Assembly (NCBI GenBank): GCA_905182985.1
Contig: CAJJDN010000014.1
Span: 248,001-312,000 of the forward strand
Length of the DNA stretch: 64,000 nt
Direction: 5' to 3'
Source: Paramecium sonneborni
Taxonomy: Eukaryota; Ciliophora; Oligohymenophorea; Peniculida; Parameciidae
Both the position numbers and the translations under genes were made by a program. Below, one piece after another: positions 12,286 through 22,896 of the stretch (positions are counted from its first letter, which is position 1; each line of letters opens with the position of its first letter). The notes under the pieces were generated by a model, which saw nothing but the letters and a program-made list of their open reading frames with translations, was not told the DNA's origin and searched no databases.

Positions 12286-13767
12286 ATGAATCGCTATGAT
12301 TACTTTAATCCATTAGAGTCAGAATCTAATTCTAGTGATCTCTAATATGATAAAGAAGATGAGGAAGATAAGAAATTTTAAGGTCAGACTATGAAAAAAC
12401 AAAAAGGAAATACTAAGAATACATATATTAATAAAATCTCATCCCTTATAAGGATAGCAAATCCAGAATTAATAGAAGAGAAGTATATTAAATAATATAC
12501 TAATAGAGGAGGAAAAAAATAAGTTTAAGCGAAATCCACAAATCAACTCTTAGGATCTAATATTGATAAAGAAGACAAGCTTAAAAAAAATAGAGAATCT
12601 GCAAGAAATAGCAGAAAAAGAAAGAAAATTTATTTAGAATTATTAGAAAATAAAGTTTCAGTATTACAAGAATAATTGGAGAGTTTTTAAAAAGTGAATG
12701 ATTTAACAGCTGATTTGGCATTAAATTTACAANTACTCTTTTTGTTAATTCTGATCTAATTCTGATTAATAGTCATTTGTTATCAATTTTTGTTTTTACT
12801 ATCTCAAAGAAATCTAATAAGAATTTTTTGAATTACGCAAATATTTAATTCAATTGATCAATATTTTTCTTTAGGAAATTTCTTCAGAATTTGATAGCCT
12901 TTTTTAATCATTATTTCGTGGAACATAATCTTGTTATTGATATGCTCAATTAGAAAAATAAATATCTTTAAATGCATTTTTTAAAATTTGAATTCCGAAT
13001 TTAATAGAGGATTTAACTTTTTAAACTTAATTTTAAAAAGAGAATTTCAAAATTTGATTGGCAATTTTTTGTATTTGATTGTTCCTCATTCTATATTCCT
13101 AAAGAAATATGCCTTATCTTCAAATTAATATTTAATAATCCCTAATAATAAATTAATCATAATACCTTCTAGTATTCCTTGAAAGTCTGAAATTATAGTT
13201 GCAAAATGTAGAAGATAGATAGATTAGGAGAAGAATTTTGTAATATAAAATATTGATTTATATTTGAATGTTTTGAAATGTTTAATTAATATCAATTGTG
13301 TTGAGAAATATTTATTATAAATGAATCGCTATGATTACTTTAATCCATTAGAGTCAGAATCTAATTCTAGTGATCTCTAATATGATAAAGAAGATGAGGA
13401 AGATAAGAAATTTTAAGGTCAGACTATGAAAAAACAAAAAGGAAATACTAAGAATACATATATTAATAAAATCTCATCCCTTATAAGGATAGCAAATCCA
13501 GAATTAATAGAAGAGAAGTATATTAAATAATATACTAATAGAGGAGGAAAAAAATAAGTTTAAGCGAAATCCACAAATCAACTCTTAGGATCTAATATTG
13601 ATAAAGAAGACAAGCTTAAAAAAAATAGAGAATCTGCAAGAAATAGCAGAAAAAGAAAGAAAATTTATTTAGAATTATTAGAAAATAAAGTTTCAGTATT
13701 ACAAGAATAATTGGAGAGTTTTTAAAAAGTGAATGATTTAACAGCTGATTTGGCATTAAATTTACAA
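11699..13767. repeat. Exact 1034-bp direct duplication around a single-n joint (assembly overlap)
   Basis: Bases 11699-12732 recur unchanged at 12734-13767, separated only by n at 12733. The repeat starts inside a spacer and stops inside the bZIP coding region, with no target-site or element ends. This is what two overlapping contig ends placed side by side look like. It should be collapsed when the gene is read. Confidence 0.9.
12286..12732 (+). CDS. bZIP factor B, false partial copy before the joint
   Basis: This is the first 447 bases of the bZIP gene that is complete at 13321-14573, identical in sequence and cut off at the n. It contains the start codon, the acidic and basic N-terminus and the basic region, but stops inside the zipper. 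It is the left contig end of an unmerged overlap and should not be counted as a separate gene. Confidence 0.85.
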
Positions 13768-14573
13768 AATAAAATCACCTAAGTTATATTGTATTATAAT
13801 TTAGAAATAAGAACAAGATCAGAATAAAATGATTTTATTCTCAAATTTATAAAATACAGTCCAACATAATGTAAGCGAAATGAATATAGATACTATAATT
13901 GAATCTCTAAATGTAAAAATATAATAATATAAAAGAAAAAATTTGGAGCAGGATCATTTGAAAGGCAACATTAATTAGACCATTATTTTAATTAAATTTA
14001 TGAAAATTGTCTTTCCCCTTATTTAAATTACATAATTGGAGTAGCAAAAACAGAATAAGATATATTTTAAGGATAAAATACAAATTCTGAAACTGGGATT
14101 TTAAGAAATTTGAAATTGACAGACAAATAAAAACAGCTTATTTTAAAGAAACACAAAAAATTACTCAGATTTTAGAATGATCTAACAAAGTTGTGTGAAA
14201 ATTTATTTTTAGCACTTTATCTTCTTTCTAGGAAATTAAAAACCAAATATAGATAGAATTGAGTTAGTATGGCAAAACTTTAGAATAATTAAGAAAGGAG
14301 TTAAAACCTAGTTAGGTAGGAAAATTCCTTATAGAAATTGAAAAAAAGGATATGCAACATCATTTCAAAGAATAATTTGAAAAATATTTTGGTGCAGAAA
14401 TGGATGAAGAAGATTCTTTAGATTTATACCAATTTATGGCTGAACATAACTATTGCAACACTCTAGGAATCGATATTTAAAATACGTATCATATATTTAA
14501 ACAATCAAAATTATTTTTAAGCAGAAAGTATGAATTAGAGGATTAGAAATAACAATAAATTAAAGAATAATGA
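13321..14573 (+). CDS. bZIP transcription factor (paralogue B)
   Basis: A protein of roughly 400 residues starting MNRYDYFNPLESESNSS. The basic region KNRESARNSRKRKKIY carries the N-x7-R bZIP signature and continues into the heptads LELLENKVSVLQEQLESF. A 22-base intron (GTTATATTG...TTTAG) follows shortly after the zipper. One or more further frame changes near 14110 and 14260 imply extra short introns that I could not fix. The last exon is well defined and acidic (FGAEMDEEDSLDLYQFM) and ends IKEQ before TGA. Downstream of the zipper the protein is a long glutamine-rich helical region. Its basic region differs from paralogue A at only a few positions, but the C-terminal regions are unlike each other, so the two factors may share sites and differ in regulation. 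DNA target unknown. Confidence 0.75.
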
Positions 14574-15033
14574 TTATTAAATTATTTTTAGAAATAGGCT
14601 AATTTATTTTTATTTTTCTTTAAAATATTTATATTTTCAGATCGATTTTTCGTTATACTGAGATTGAATTAATAATTCATGTAAAAAAAGAATATGTTAA
14701 AGCAATACTAAGTATTTTTTACTTTAATTTGAAAATAATTATATAATGAAAAAATTTAATAATTTTTAGTTGTGAATTAATGAAATAAAATAATCCATTA
14801 ATTAATTAAAATTTTAGATTTAATATTATTAGAATAAAGTCCATGGGTTTCACAAACTTTCAAAAGTGGAGGGAAAATCTTAATGTTTATTTCATTTTAG
14901 GGATATAAAATTTCAAGAAAATTAATAACTAAAATAAATAGTTTTGTTTTTAATAATGAAAAATCATAATTAAGTACAAAATATAATTTCTTGAAAAAAG
15001 TTAATTCGATCTAATTTTGGAGATCTAGATATT
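14574..15033. other. Spacer between convergent genes, nothing seen
   Basis: AT-rich 460-base stretch between the bZIP stop and the stop of the minus-strand hydrolase. I see no RNA gene, repeat or believable coding exon. Confidence 0.5.
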
Positions 15034-15865
15034 TCAATTAGGCAAAAACATATGATTTAACTATTCAATTTCTTCAATGAAGTTCAAAACAATTTCTTTA
15101 ATATCGAATAAAAAATTGAAATTATTGTGATCTTTATCCTCAGGATAAAAAAATATTTTTCTTTTTGAAGCTAAGTTTTTATATATGTCATCTGCCATTT
15201 AAATTGGAATAAATTTATCTAATTTTCCATGAATGATGATACATGGGCAAAAAATCTTATAGGCCCTCTATACGTTATTGAATTAATCCTAAAAGTGATA
15301 ATTAAATTTTACATACTTTTAACAAATTAGCAGCAAAGTAAAAATGCTTTTTAGCAAGAGCTTTAATAGATGTAAATGGACTTAATAAAATTAATGCTTT
15401 TGGTTAATAAATTGATGCTAAAAAACAAGCTGGACCAGTCCCAATTGACCTTCCAAAAATTGACAATTTAGAATCAGGAACTCTTAATTCCAAATTTATA
15501 TATATAAACACATCCTCTGCATCTTTCTCAATTTAGTTTTAAGAAGGTTCAACTTATGTATAAATTCCATAACCTGGATATTCCATGCAAATAACATTTA
15601 CATTCAATCCATTACTCAAAGCAGATGTAAACTCATAGCAAGTTCCTCTTTTAAAAATTTAAATTAACATTTACATATCCTCTGCATTACTATGAAAATA
15701 CAAAAGGTATTCATCTGAATTAGCTTTGATAAATAAACATGGAATCTGATGTTTATTTTATTTGGCTTTTATAAAGAGTAGCTTTAATTTTTAATGGCCA
15801 TCAAAAGTCTTGAGGTGATAAGAAGGTTAAGGATTCAAGTAAATTAATTTATTGAGACTCAACAT
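15034..15865 (-). CDS. Alpha/beta hydrolase, ABHD17-like
   Basis: About 267 residues after one 28-base intron (GTATGTAAAA...TTTTAG near 15310); the spliced length is a multiple of three. The order of motifs is that of the ABHD17/ABHD13 group: YLLYFHSNAEDM (oxyanion region), MEYPGYG, the nucleophile elbow FGRSIGTGP (GxSxG), LLSPFTSI, and CIIIHGKLDKFIPI with the catalytic aspartate. The final histidine is probably the one in YPEDKDHNNF. ABHD17 enzymes remove palmitate from proteins such as Ras and PSD-95 at membranes. The usual N-terminal cysteine cluster for membrane anchoring is absent here (start MLSLNKLIYLNPQP), so location and substrate are uncertain. Confidence 0.8.
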
Positions 15866-16054
15866 GTAAATATTAATATAATAATTGTAATTTTATATTG
15901 ATATATAATAAATATAAACTAAAAAGAACAATTTAACAAACTAACATTATATAGAGTAAATTTTGATTCTATTTTTTACAGAGTTTTAACAAATAACATT
16001 AATTTAAGCTTGAGTTTGATACTAATATAATTATTCATTTATATATTTATTTAT

Positions 16055-16567
16055 ATGTATTAAGTAAGTTTAGATAAATCTTTGGAAACACCATGTGCTT
16101 AGGAACCAAATAAATTAAAAAGCATAAGAAATTATACTGAGCTATAAGAATCTAATGCAGTAATTACAATAAAAACAAAAGGAAACAAATATATCTTGTC
16201 GAAATTATATCCTTACTACTACTTAAAACATAACACTGTGTTACTTCAATATGTTGGTGAAAATGAAATAAATTCCTTTTTAGATGAATTAAACAAAACA
16301 ATTGCTAATAATTGGCCTCCAAAAACATTAATTCTCATATCCTATATACTTGTTCCTCTAAGTTGTGGGTTTTCTCTATTATGCCCATACTATTGTTTTA
16401 ATAATGCAGAAAAATATGTGTCATGGAAAATTGAAGAATAAAATATTAAATGGGAAGATAAAGGATTAAAATTGAAATGGCAAGACGACTAGTTATAGAT
16501 TCATTTATATAATAAGAAAGGAAAATCAGATTATGATTACCATGATATAGATGTTATTATTGCATGA
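16055..16567 (+). CDS. Golgin A7/ERF4-like palmitoyltransferase partner
   Basis: A 170-residue intronless frame. Residues about 70-100 hold a helical segment (INSFLDELNKTIANNW), then a hydrophobic stretch (TLILISYILVPLSCGFSLLC) with several cysteines, then YVSWKIEEQNIKWEDKGLKL and a short beta-like end (LQIHLYNKKGK). The pattern of a hydrophobic core followed by IEEQN...GLxL...I is what I recall from the Golgin A7/ERF4 domain, whose members stabilise DHHC palmitoyltransferases that lipidate Ras. The match rests on pattern memory only; a small unrelated membrane-associated protein cannot be excluded. Confidence 0.5.
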
Positions 16568-16871
16568 ATCACCAATTTTAAATATATATAAAAATAGAAA
16601 GTAAATATCAAATATGCCTATTCTATTAATTGATTGAGTCATTTTTTTAAAGATATAAATAAAAAGACTCAATCTTAACAAAAATAAATGATATATATTT
16701 CTTAAGACAAATAAGTATATATTGCCAATTTATTTTTTCATAAAAAATTCTAGTCTCTTTTTTAAATTAATATCAAATAACTAGACAAATAACATGTATT
16801 AAATAAAAATTATATTAATATTTAACAATAGAACTTGAATAATAGACATTAATATATTTAATATTAAATTA
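16568..16871. other. Spacer with a perfect 9-bp inverted repeat
   Basis: Between two convergent genes. GATTGAGTC at 16632-16640 pairs perfectly with GACTCAATC at 16666-16674, giving a stem with an AT-rich loop of 25 bases. It could form a hairpin in the 3' region of either transcript. A role is not shown by the sequence. Confidence 0.5.
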
Positions 16872-17698
16872 TCACTCTTGTTAAATTTAAGAATTAGGAT
16901 TGAAGGTTTCTAATTAGGCAATATAATTTTTTAATTCTTAAGCATTTAAATGAGTAAATTTTTGATTTTTACCTAAAATTCCAACTTCTACATTTTTTTC
17001 ATTTAATCTAAAAAGAATAATGAAAAAGTAAATTACTCTTCATCTTCCATAATAGCTTTTTTAATAGCACTTAATCCATGTAAAATAAGTTATTCTAAAT
17101 TACTTTTTTAAAAGAGATGGAACCAACTTTCAAAATAAGTTCTAGCAGCTTAAGATCTTGATCCAATAGCTTAGCATTTATATTCATAATAATTTCCAGA
17201 AGGACATGTTTCAAATAAATGAACACCATTAGGATCAATACCAGCAACAAGTAATCCAACACCATAAGGTCTTTTGGCACCACTTTAAGTTTTATGTTGT
17301 GACTCTTTATATAAATATATAAATCTTACTTTCTGCAACTTTAAAGACTAACCTTCCAACTGGATGATGAGATTCATATGTATATTTGTATTCTAAACAT
17401 TCTGTTCTCATGTATTTGCATAAAACACCTGTAAACATAAATCTTATTAAATACGTGCATCTGCTGTTAAACCAGCAATGGCAATTGCCATATGATCATC
17501 AATTTTAAATTATTTCTCTTAATATCCTGCTAATTCTGATGGTTATCTTTTAAGACTGCATAATACAACATGATCGTTTGATTTTAATCCCAAACATATA
17601 CTTCCTTATTTTACAGCTTCCATAGCATATTCTACTTAAAATAATTTGCCTTATGGTGACCAAGTGACACAGTCGGTATCATAAAGATGCTTGAGCAT
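16872..17698 (-). CDS. PSMA1: 20S proteasome subunit alpha 6
   Basis: The start [20 protein letters not shown] and the following [19 protein letters not shown] match the alpha-subunit N-terminal signature, and LKRQPSELAG plus [11 protein letters not shown] are characteristic of the alpha 6 (PSMA1) subunit. Alpha subunits form the outer rings of the 20S core and gate substrate entry; they are not catalytic. Short introns interrupt the gene, including one just after the TADAR motif and a 29-base one before the last exon ([19 protein letters not shown]). The C-terminus ends SQIQQE. The length of about 250 residues fits the family. The nearest neighbour on the left converges on it from about 300 bases away. 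Confidence 0.93.
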
Positions 17699-18032
17699 TA
17701 ATATTTAAATATAAATTTATCACATTGGGATTTCATAAAATTTTATAGTTAGTCGATAAGAATTTAAAGTTCAAGACTTATAAGTTTAATTTCAATTTAT
17801 ACTTAAGACTCTTGATCATCGAACTATTTTATATAAATATCATTTTATATCTAACATATTAAATAGAAAGATATATTATACAAACCAAAATCTTAATCTA
17901 AAAATATTAATTTTTTCATTGAAATTATTAAATTTAAACATTTCTTTAATATATTATATTTAAACAAAAATTACAATCTAAATAGTTATTTAATTATAGT
18001 ATATTATAAATATATAAAATATAATTAATATT
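17699..18032. other. Spacer between divergent genes
   Basis: AT-rich 330 bases between two start codons, presumably holding both promoters. No recognisable element. Confidence 0.5.
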
Positions 18033-18569
18033 ATGCAAATCCATACACTTCAAACTCTACATGATTATTGTAATTACAGTAATCCAATCTATTTTAAATA
18101 AAGAGAACCTTCAACTCCATAATTTTAGAAAAAGTATTTTATGAGGTTATAGGAAAAAAAATAATTTCGAATAAAAAGGTCTAAAGCAGACCTTTTAGAT
18201 AAAATTCTTTTATAATAGTAATAGTTAACATCTTCTTTTAAACCATGGTCAATACCTCGAAATCTTGAAAACTAAGAGGTTAATCCAAAAAAAGAACAAA
18301 ATGATATTAGATTTGTATCAATCAATAATCTTCGAATTAGATGTCTCATTAATAATTCAGCATAATCTTAAACTTTTAAAGAGATAAATCAAACAAAATA
18401 CTCAACTGATAAAAGATTAAGAACTTCTCCAGGTTTGAAAAAATTAGTAAATAATCATAACTAAGCAAAAATACATAGTCTCAATCATATAGTAAATCGA
18501 AATTTAAAGTCAAATTTATACTCTTAAATGGCATTTAAATAGAGTTTAGATGATATTTCTCCTTGGTGA
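18033..18569 (+). CDS. Hypothetical basic protein
   Basis: A 178-residue intronless frame from ATG to TGA. It is rich in lysine, arginine, asparagine, glutamine and serine with no transmembrane segment or recognisable domain. Short tracts such as FRIKRSKADLLDKILLQ suggest a helix, and the middle (TFKEINQTKYSTDKRLRTSPG) looks disordered. I do not recognise a family. The next gene starts 74 bases downstream on the same strand. Confidence 0.55.
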
Positions 18570-18643
18570 ATGATGAATTGATTTGTAAAATTATTTTAGA
18601 ATTAGCTCCAATTTCTCTTTTTATTATTTAAAAATTATTAAAA

Positions 18644-20163
18644 ATGCTATAAAATATAGCCCAAAAAAGAGAACAATTTATTGTTGGACTTAAAAAAAAA
18701 GCAAGAGAAGAAATCTTTAGAAAAAATAGATTTCCATAGTCTAAAGAAATCATTCCATTTGCATCAAGCAATATTATTTTACAATAATCATATTAAAATG
18801 CTTTTGAAAGCGGAAATCAATAGGTAATTTGGCAATTAAATTTAGAACTTTAACTTAATGAATGATGATTCATTAATAGATGAAACTATTACTGACTGTA
18901 TTTTCAAAGTTTAGTAATTAAGCAATTATTATAATGAATATGATTGCGAACCTAATTATGATACCACCAAAGATGTAGAAAGGATATTCAAAATCTTTAA
19001 TATAGGTTATCCTTAAATAGATGTAACTAATATTCATTTTTTTAGAAATCTTGTTTACATATTTTATTAGCTATTTCAGCTGGAAATCATTAATAGGTTC
19101 AGCCTATTCATGAATATATTCAAGTGCTTACAGATTATTATTGTTCAACTTATTATACAGAATTATAATAGTATATATTAGATATATTTGCAAATCTTGC
19201 ATGTGATTGTTATCTATGTAGAGATCTAATTCTAGTCCTCTAAGTGCCTAAATGTTTATGGTACATTATTTATTTAATTTTAAGGAATTATACACTCTAA
19301 TGTAAATAGAAATGCCTTTTTGAAGACTTTTATTCTATGATTATTAATTTGGATAGAATGAAACCAGAAATTAATAAATTTAAATTAATAGAATTGCACG
19401 ATGTATTTTAAGATCTTTATATTTAACTCTATAATGCTAAAGAAAAGCAATGGATTTTAAAGTTAATGAACAGGATTTATTCTTACGATAAATCTAAATT
19501 AGATTTAAGTTTTTTAAATTATCTTTTGGAAGGTGATTACGACAATATCTAATTATGTGGAGAAATATTTAAATATTTTTAATATATATCTTTATTAGGT
19601 AATCTTTTTATTATTATATAGATAATGAAATTACTTTAAATTTTTAATCTTAAATGGCCTAAACTATAATTAAAACAATTAATAAATATTTAGAATCAGA
19701 AAATATTTCAGGAGGAGAATTAAAGATTTTAATTAAAAGAGGATTTGTTACATTAAGTAATTTTATTACAGATGATCCTCAAATTATAAATGAATTTTTA
19801 GAAGAAGTCTTTCCATTTATTCAAAATATCCCTTTAACATTTTTAGAGAGTGATGATTTTTTTTAATTTCTCCATTACATAATAAAGTTCTCCAAAGATG
19901 AAGATGTTATAAAATTAAACAAAGATTATAAATTAATTAAATAAATATGTCAAGAACTAAATGATTATTACCAAGAGAAAGGTAATTAATTTTTACATAA
20001 TATACTTTCCATTTTATACAGATTTATAGAATTAGATTAGGTTAATATGAAAATATTTAATGATGAAAATTGTGAATCAAGAATATTGTTTGTGTAATAA
20101 ATGAAGATATCAGATGAAAATTATGATTTAGTAAATATGATTTTAGATAAACTTGATTAATGA
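18644..20163 (+). CDS. Divergent importin-alpha-like protein
   Basis: The N-terminus carries a basic stretch (LKKKAREEIFRKNRF) that resembles an importin-beta-binding domain. It is followed by a long helical region that looks like armadillo repeats: clear pieces include LACDCYLCRDLILVL and GFVTLSNFITDDPQIINEF. Several short introns are needed, for example a 22-base GTAATTTGG...TTTAG after the first exon, and not all could be placed. About 450-470 residues. Importin alpha binds nuclear localisation signals in cargo and hands it to importin beta. The usual W-x3-N signature is hard to find, so this may be a specialised paralogue or another ARM-repeat protein. Confidence 0.5.
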
Positions 20164-20332
20164 TTGTATTTTTGAATTGCAGTATTATTAACTGTTATTT
20201 TAAAGAGTATTTAAATTTATTAATATTCAACTTGAAAATATTTGGATGGCAAAAAGTTCATAAAATGGATTTTAATATTAAAAATCATAATTTTTTTAAG
20301 AAATGATAATTACATTATAATATTTATATAAA

Positions 20333-22625
20333 GAATAATAAAATTTAAAAATTGAATTTAGGGGAAAGAATGAATTCCTTCAAGTAGAAAGTGACGTATT
20401 ATTATGATGAGGAAATTGGGACATTTAATTATTCAACAACTCATCCAATGAAACCATTAAGAGTTGCGATAACGGATGATTTAGTAGGTCATTATGGACT
20501 AAAATAATATATGAATTGTATTGTAAGATGTATTCATTTTTAGGTTTAGGATCAAACTTTTGTTCAAACTTACATAAAACGAGTAGATGAAGATGTATTG
20601 ACTTAATTTCATTCTGAAGAATATATTGATTTAATAAAAATAATTACACCAGAAAATAAGTGTTAACACGAGGATCAACTATATAGATGTAATCGGATTT
20701 AATTAAATAATTAGTTAATTTCATGGAAGATTGTCCTGTATTAGATAGGTTATTTGATTATTGTTTGTGTTAAACTTCTGGCTCAGTAGGAGCAGCTTGT
20801 GTAATAGCAGATTAGAAGAGTAATATTGCTATAAATTGGAGTGGTGGTTTACATCATGCCAAATAAAGTGAAGCAAGTGGATTTTGTTATGTTAATGATT
20901 GTGTATTAGGTATATTAGAACTATTGAAAACATATTAAAGAGTGTTATATGTAGATATCGATATTCATCATGGAGATGGAGTAGAAGAAGCATTTTATTT
21001 AACTGATAGAGTTATGACTTGTTCTTTCCATAAATTTAAAGAATACTTTCCTGGAACAGGACATATAGATGATATTGGTCATGATAAAGGAAAGTATTAT
21101 GCAGTGAATTTTCCATTAAATGAAGGTTTAAATGATGATTCTATATAATTAATCTTCAAACCTGTGATTGATAGTATTATGGGAAACTTTAAACCTGATG
21201 TAATTATGTTATAAGGAGGAACAGATAGTCTTAGTGGAGATCGTTTAGGATGTTTTAATTTAAGTATAAAAGGTTATATTTTCTTAATAAATATTAAGGT
21301 CATGGTTCTTGTATTGAATACTTAAAAAAGTTTAATGTGCCTATCATAATGGTAGGAGGTGGAGGTTATACATTAAGAAATGTTCCACGTTGTTGGACTT
21401 ATGAGACATCTTTGGCATTAAATGTATCAATTCCTGATAATATTCCTGATGAATCAGATTATAAGATTTATTTTGGACNGAATAATAAAATTTAAAAATT
21501 GAATTTAGGGGAAAGAATGAATTCCTTCAAGTAGAAAGTGACGTATTATTATGATGAGGAAATTGGGACATTTAATTATTCAACAACTCATCCAATGAAA
21601 CCATTAAGAGTTGCGATAACGGATGATTTAGTAGGTCATTATGGACTAAAATAATATATGAATTGTATTGTAAGATGTATTCATTTTTAGGTTTAGGATC
21701 AAACTTTTGTTCAAACTTACATAAAACGAGTAGATGAAGATGTATTGACTTAATTTCATTCTGAAGAATATATTGATTTAATAAAAATAATTACACCAGA
21801 AAATAAGTGTTAACACGAGGATCAACTATATAGATGTAATCGGATTTAATTAAATAATTAGTTAATTTCATGGAAGATTGTCCTGTATTAGATAGGTTAT
21901 TTGATTATTGTTTGTGTTAAACTTCTGGCTCAGTAGGAGCAGCTTGTGTAATAGCAGATTAGAAGAGTAATATTGCTATAAATTGGAGTGGTGGTTTACA
22001 TCATGCCAAATAAAGTGAAGCAAGTGGATTTTGTTATGTTAATGATTGTGTATTAGGTATATTAGAACTATTGAAAACATATTAAAGAGTGTTATATGTA
22101 GATATCGATATTCATCATGGAGATGGAGTAGAAGAAGCATTTTATTTAACTGATAGAGTTATGACTTGTTCTTTCCATAAATTTAAAGAATACTTTCCTG
22201 GAACAGGACATATAGATGATATTGGTCATGATAAAGGAAAGTATTATGCAGTGAATTTTCCATTAAATGAAGGTTTAAATGATGATTCTATATAATTAAT
22301 CTTCAAACCTGTGATTGATAGTATTATGGGAAACTTTAAACCTGATGTAATTATGTTATAAGGAGGAACAGATAGTCTTAGTGGAGATCGTTTAGGATGT
22401 TTTAATTTAAGTATAAAAGGTTATATTTTCTTAATAAATATTAAGGTCATGGTTCTTGTATTGAATACTTAAAAAAGTTTAATGTGCCTATCATAATGGT
22501 AGGAGGTGGAGGTTATACATTAAGAAATGTTCCACGTTGTTGGACTTATGAGACATCTTTGGCATTAAATGTATCAATTCCTGATAATATTCCTGATGAA
22601 TCAGATTATAAGATTTATTTTGGAC
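20333..22625. repeat. Exact 1146-bp direct duplication around a single-n joint (assembly overlap)
   Basis: Bases 20333-21478 recur unchanged at 21480-22625, with n at 21479 between them. The repeat covers most of the histone deacetylase gene and breaks off mid-codon. It is best read as an unmerged overlap of two contig ends, not as a tandem gene duplication. Confidence 0.9.
20370..21478 (+). CDS. Histone deacetylase, false partial copy before the joint
   Basis: Identical to the first 1109 bases of the gene at 21517-22895, truncated at the n within the conserved YFGP segment. It lacks the C-terminal exon. It should be merged with the complete copy and not counted as a second HDAC gene. Confidence 0.88.
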
Positions 22626-22895
22626 CTGAATATAAATTGCATTTACCTATTTCTAACATGGAAGAATAGAATTCTAAAGAATACTTAGAGAAAAATATGT
22701 ATTAATCAATTTATATTTATTAGAATTTAAATTTTAGATAATTTAAAGTAGATATAGCCAGGTTGTGCATAAATAGATCATTATGCTATAGGAAAAGATA
22801 GCAGATAAAAAGTAGATTATTAAGAATTATTCTCTTAATATAATGAAATAAGACAGGAAATGCAATTAGAATAAAATTTAGATTAATAAGATTGA
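21517..22895 (+). CDS. Class I histone deacetylase (RPD3/HDAC1-like)
   Basis: A zinc deacetylase of roughly 425 residues. In order: [27 protein letters not shown], the active site [19 protein letters not shown] with the two catalytic histidines, [16 protein letters not shown] with the zinc-binding Asp and His, [27 protein letters not shown] with the third zinc ligand, and [11 protein letters not shown] with the catalytic tyrosine. Introns of 21-26 bases lie after MNCI, before NFMEDCP, at SIKG and near NMEE. The last exon ends in glutamine-rich sequence. All catalytic residues are intact, so the enzyme should remove acetyl groups from histones in a nuclear corepressor-type complex. Its TGA is one base from the putative end of the convergent COX5B gene. 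Confidence 0.95.
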
Positions 22896-22896
22896 A

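Noticed and set aside
11699..13767. Tandem duplication of the bZIP gene (and likewise of HDAC, CDH1 and TPR genes)
   Set aside because: Copies are identical to the base, meet exactly at n characters and break mid-gene; assembly overlap explains all four.
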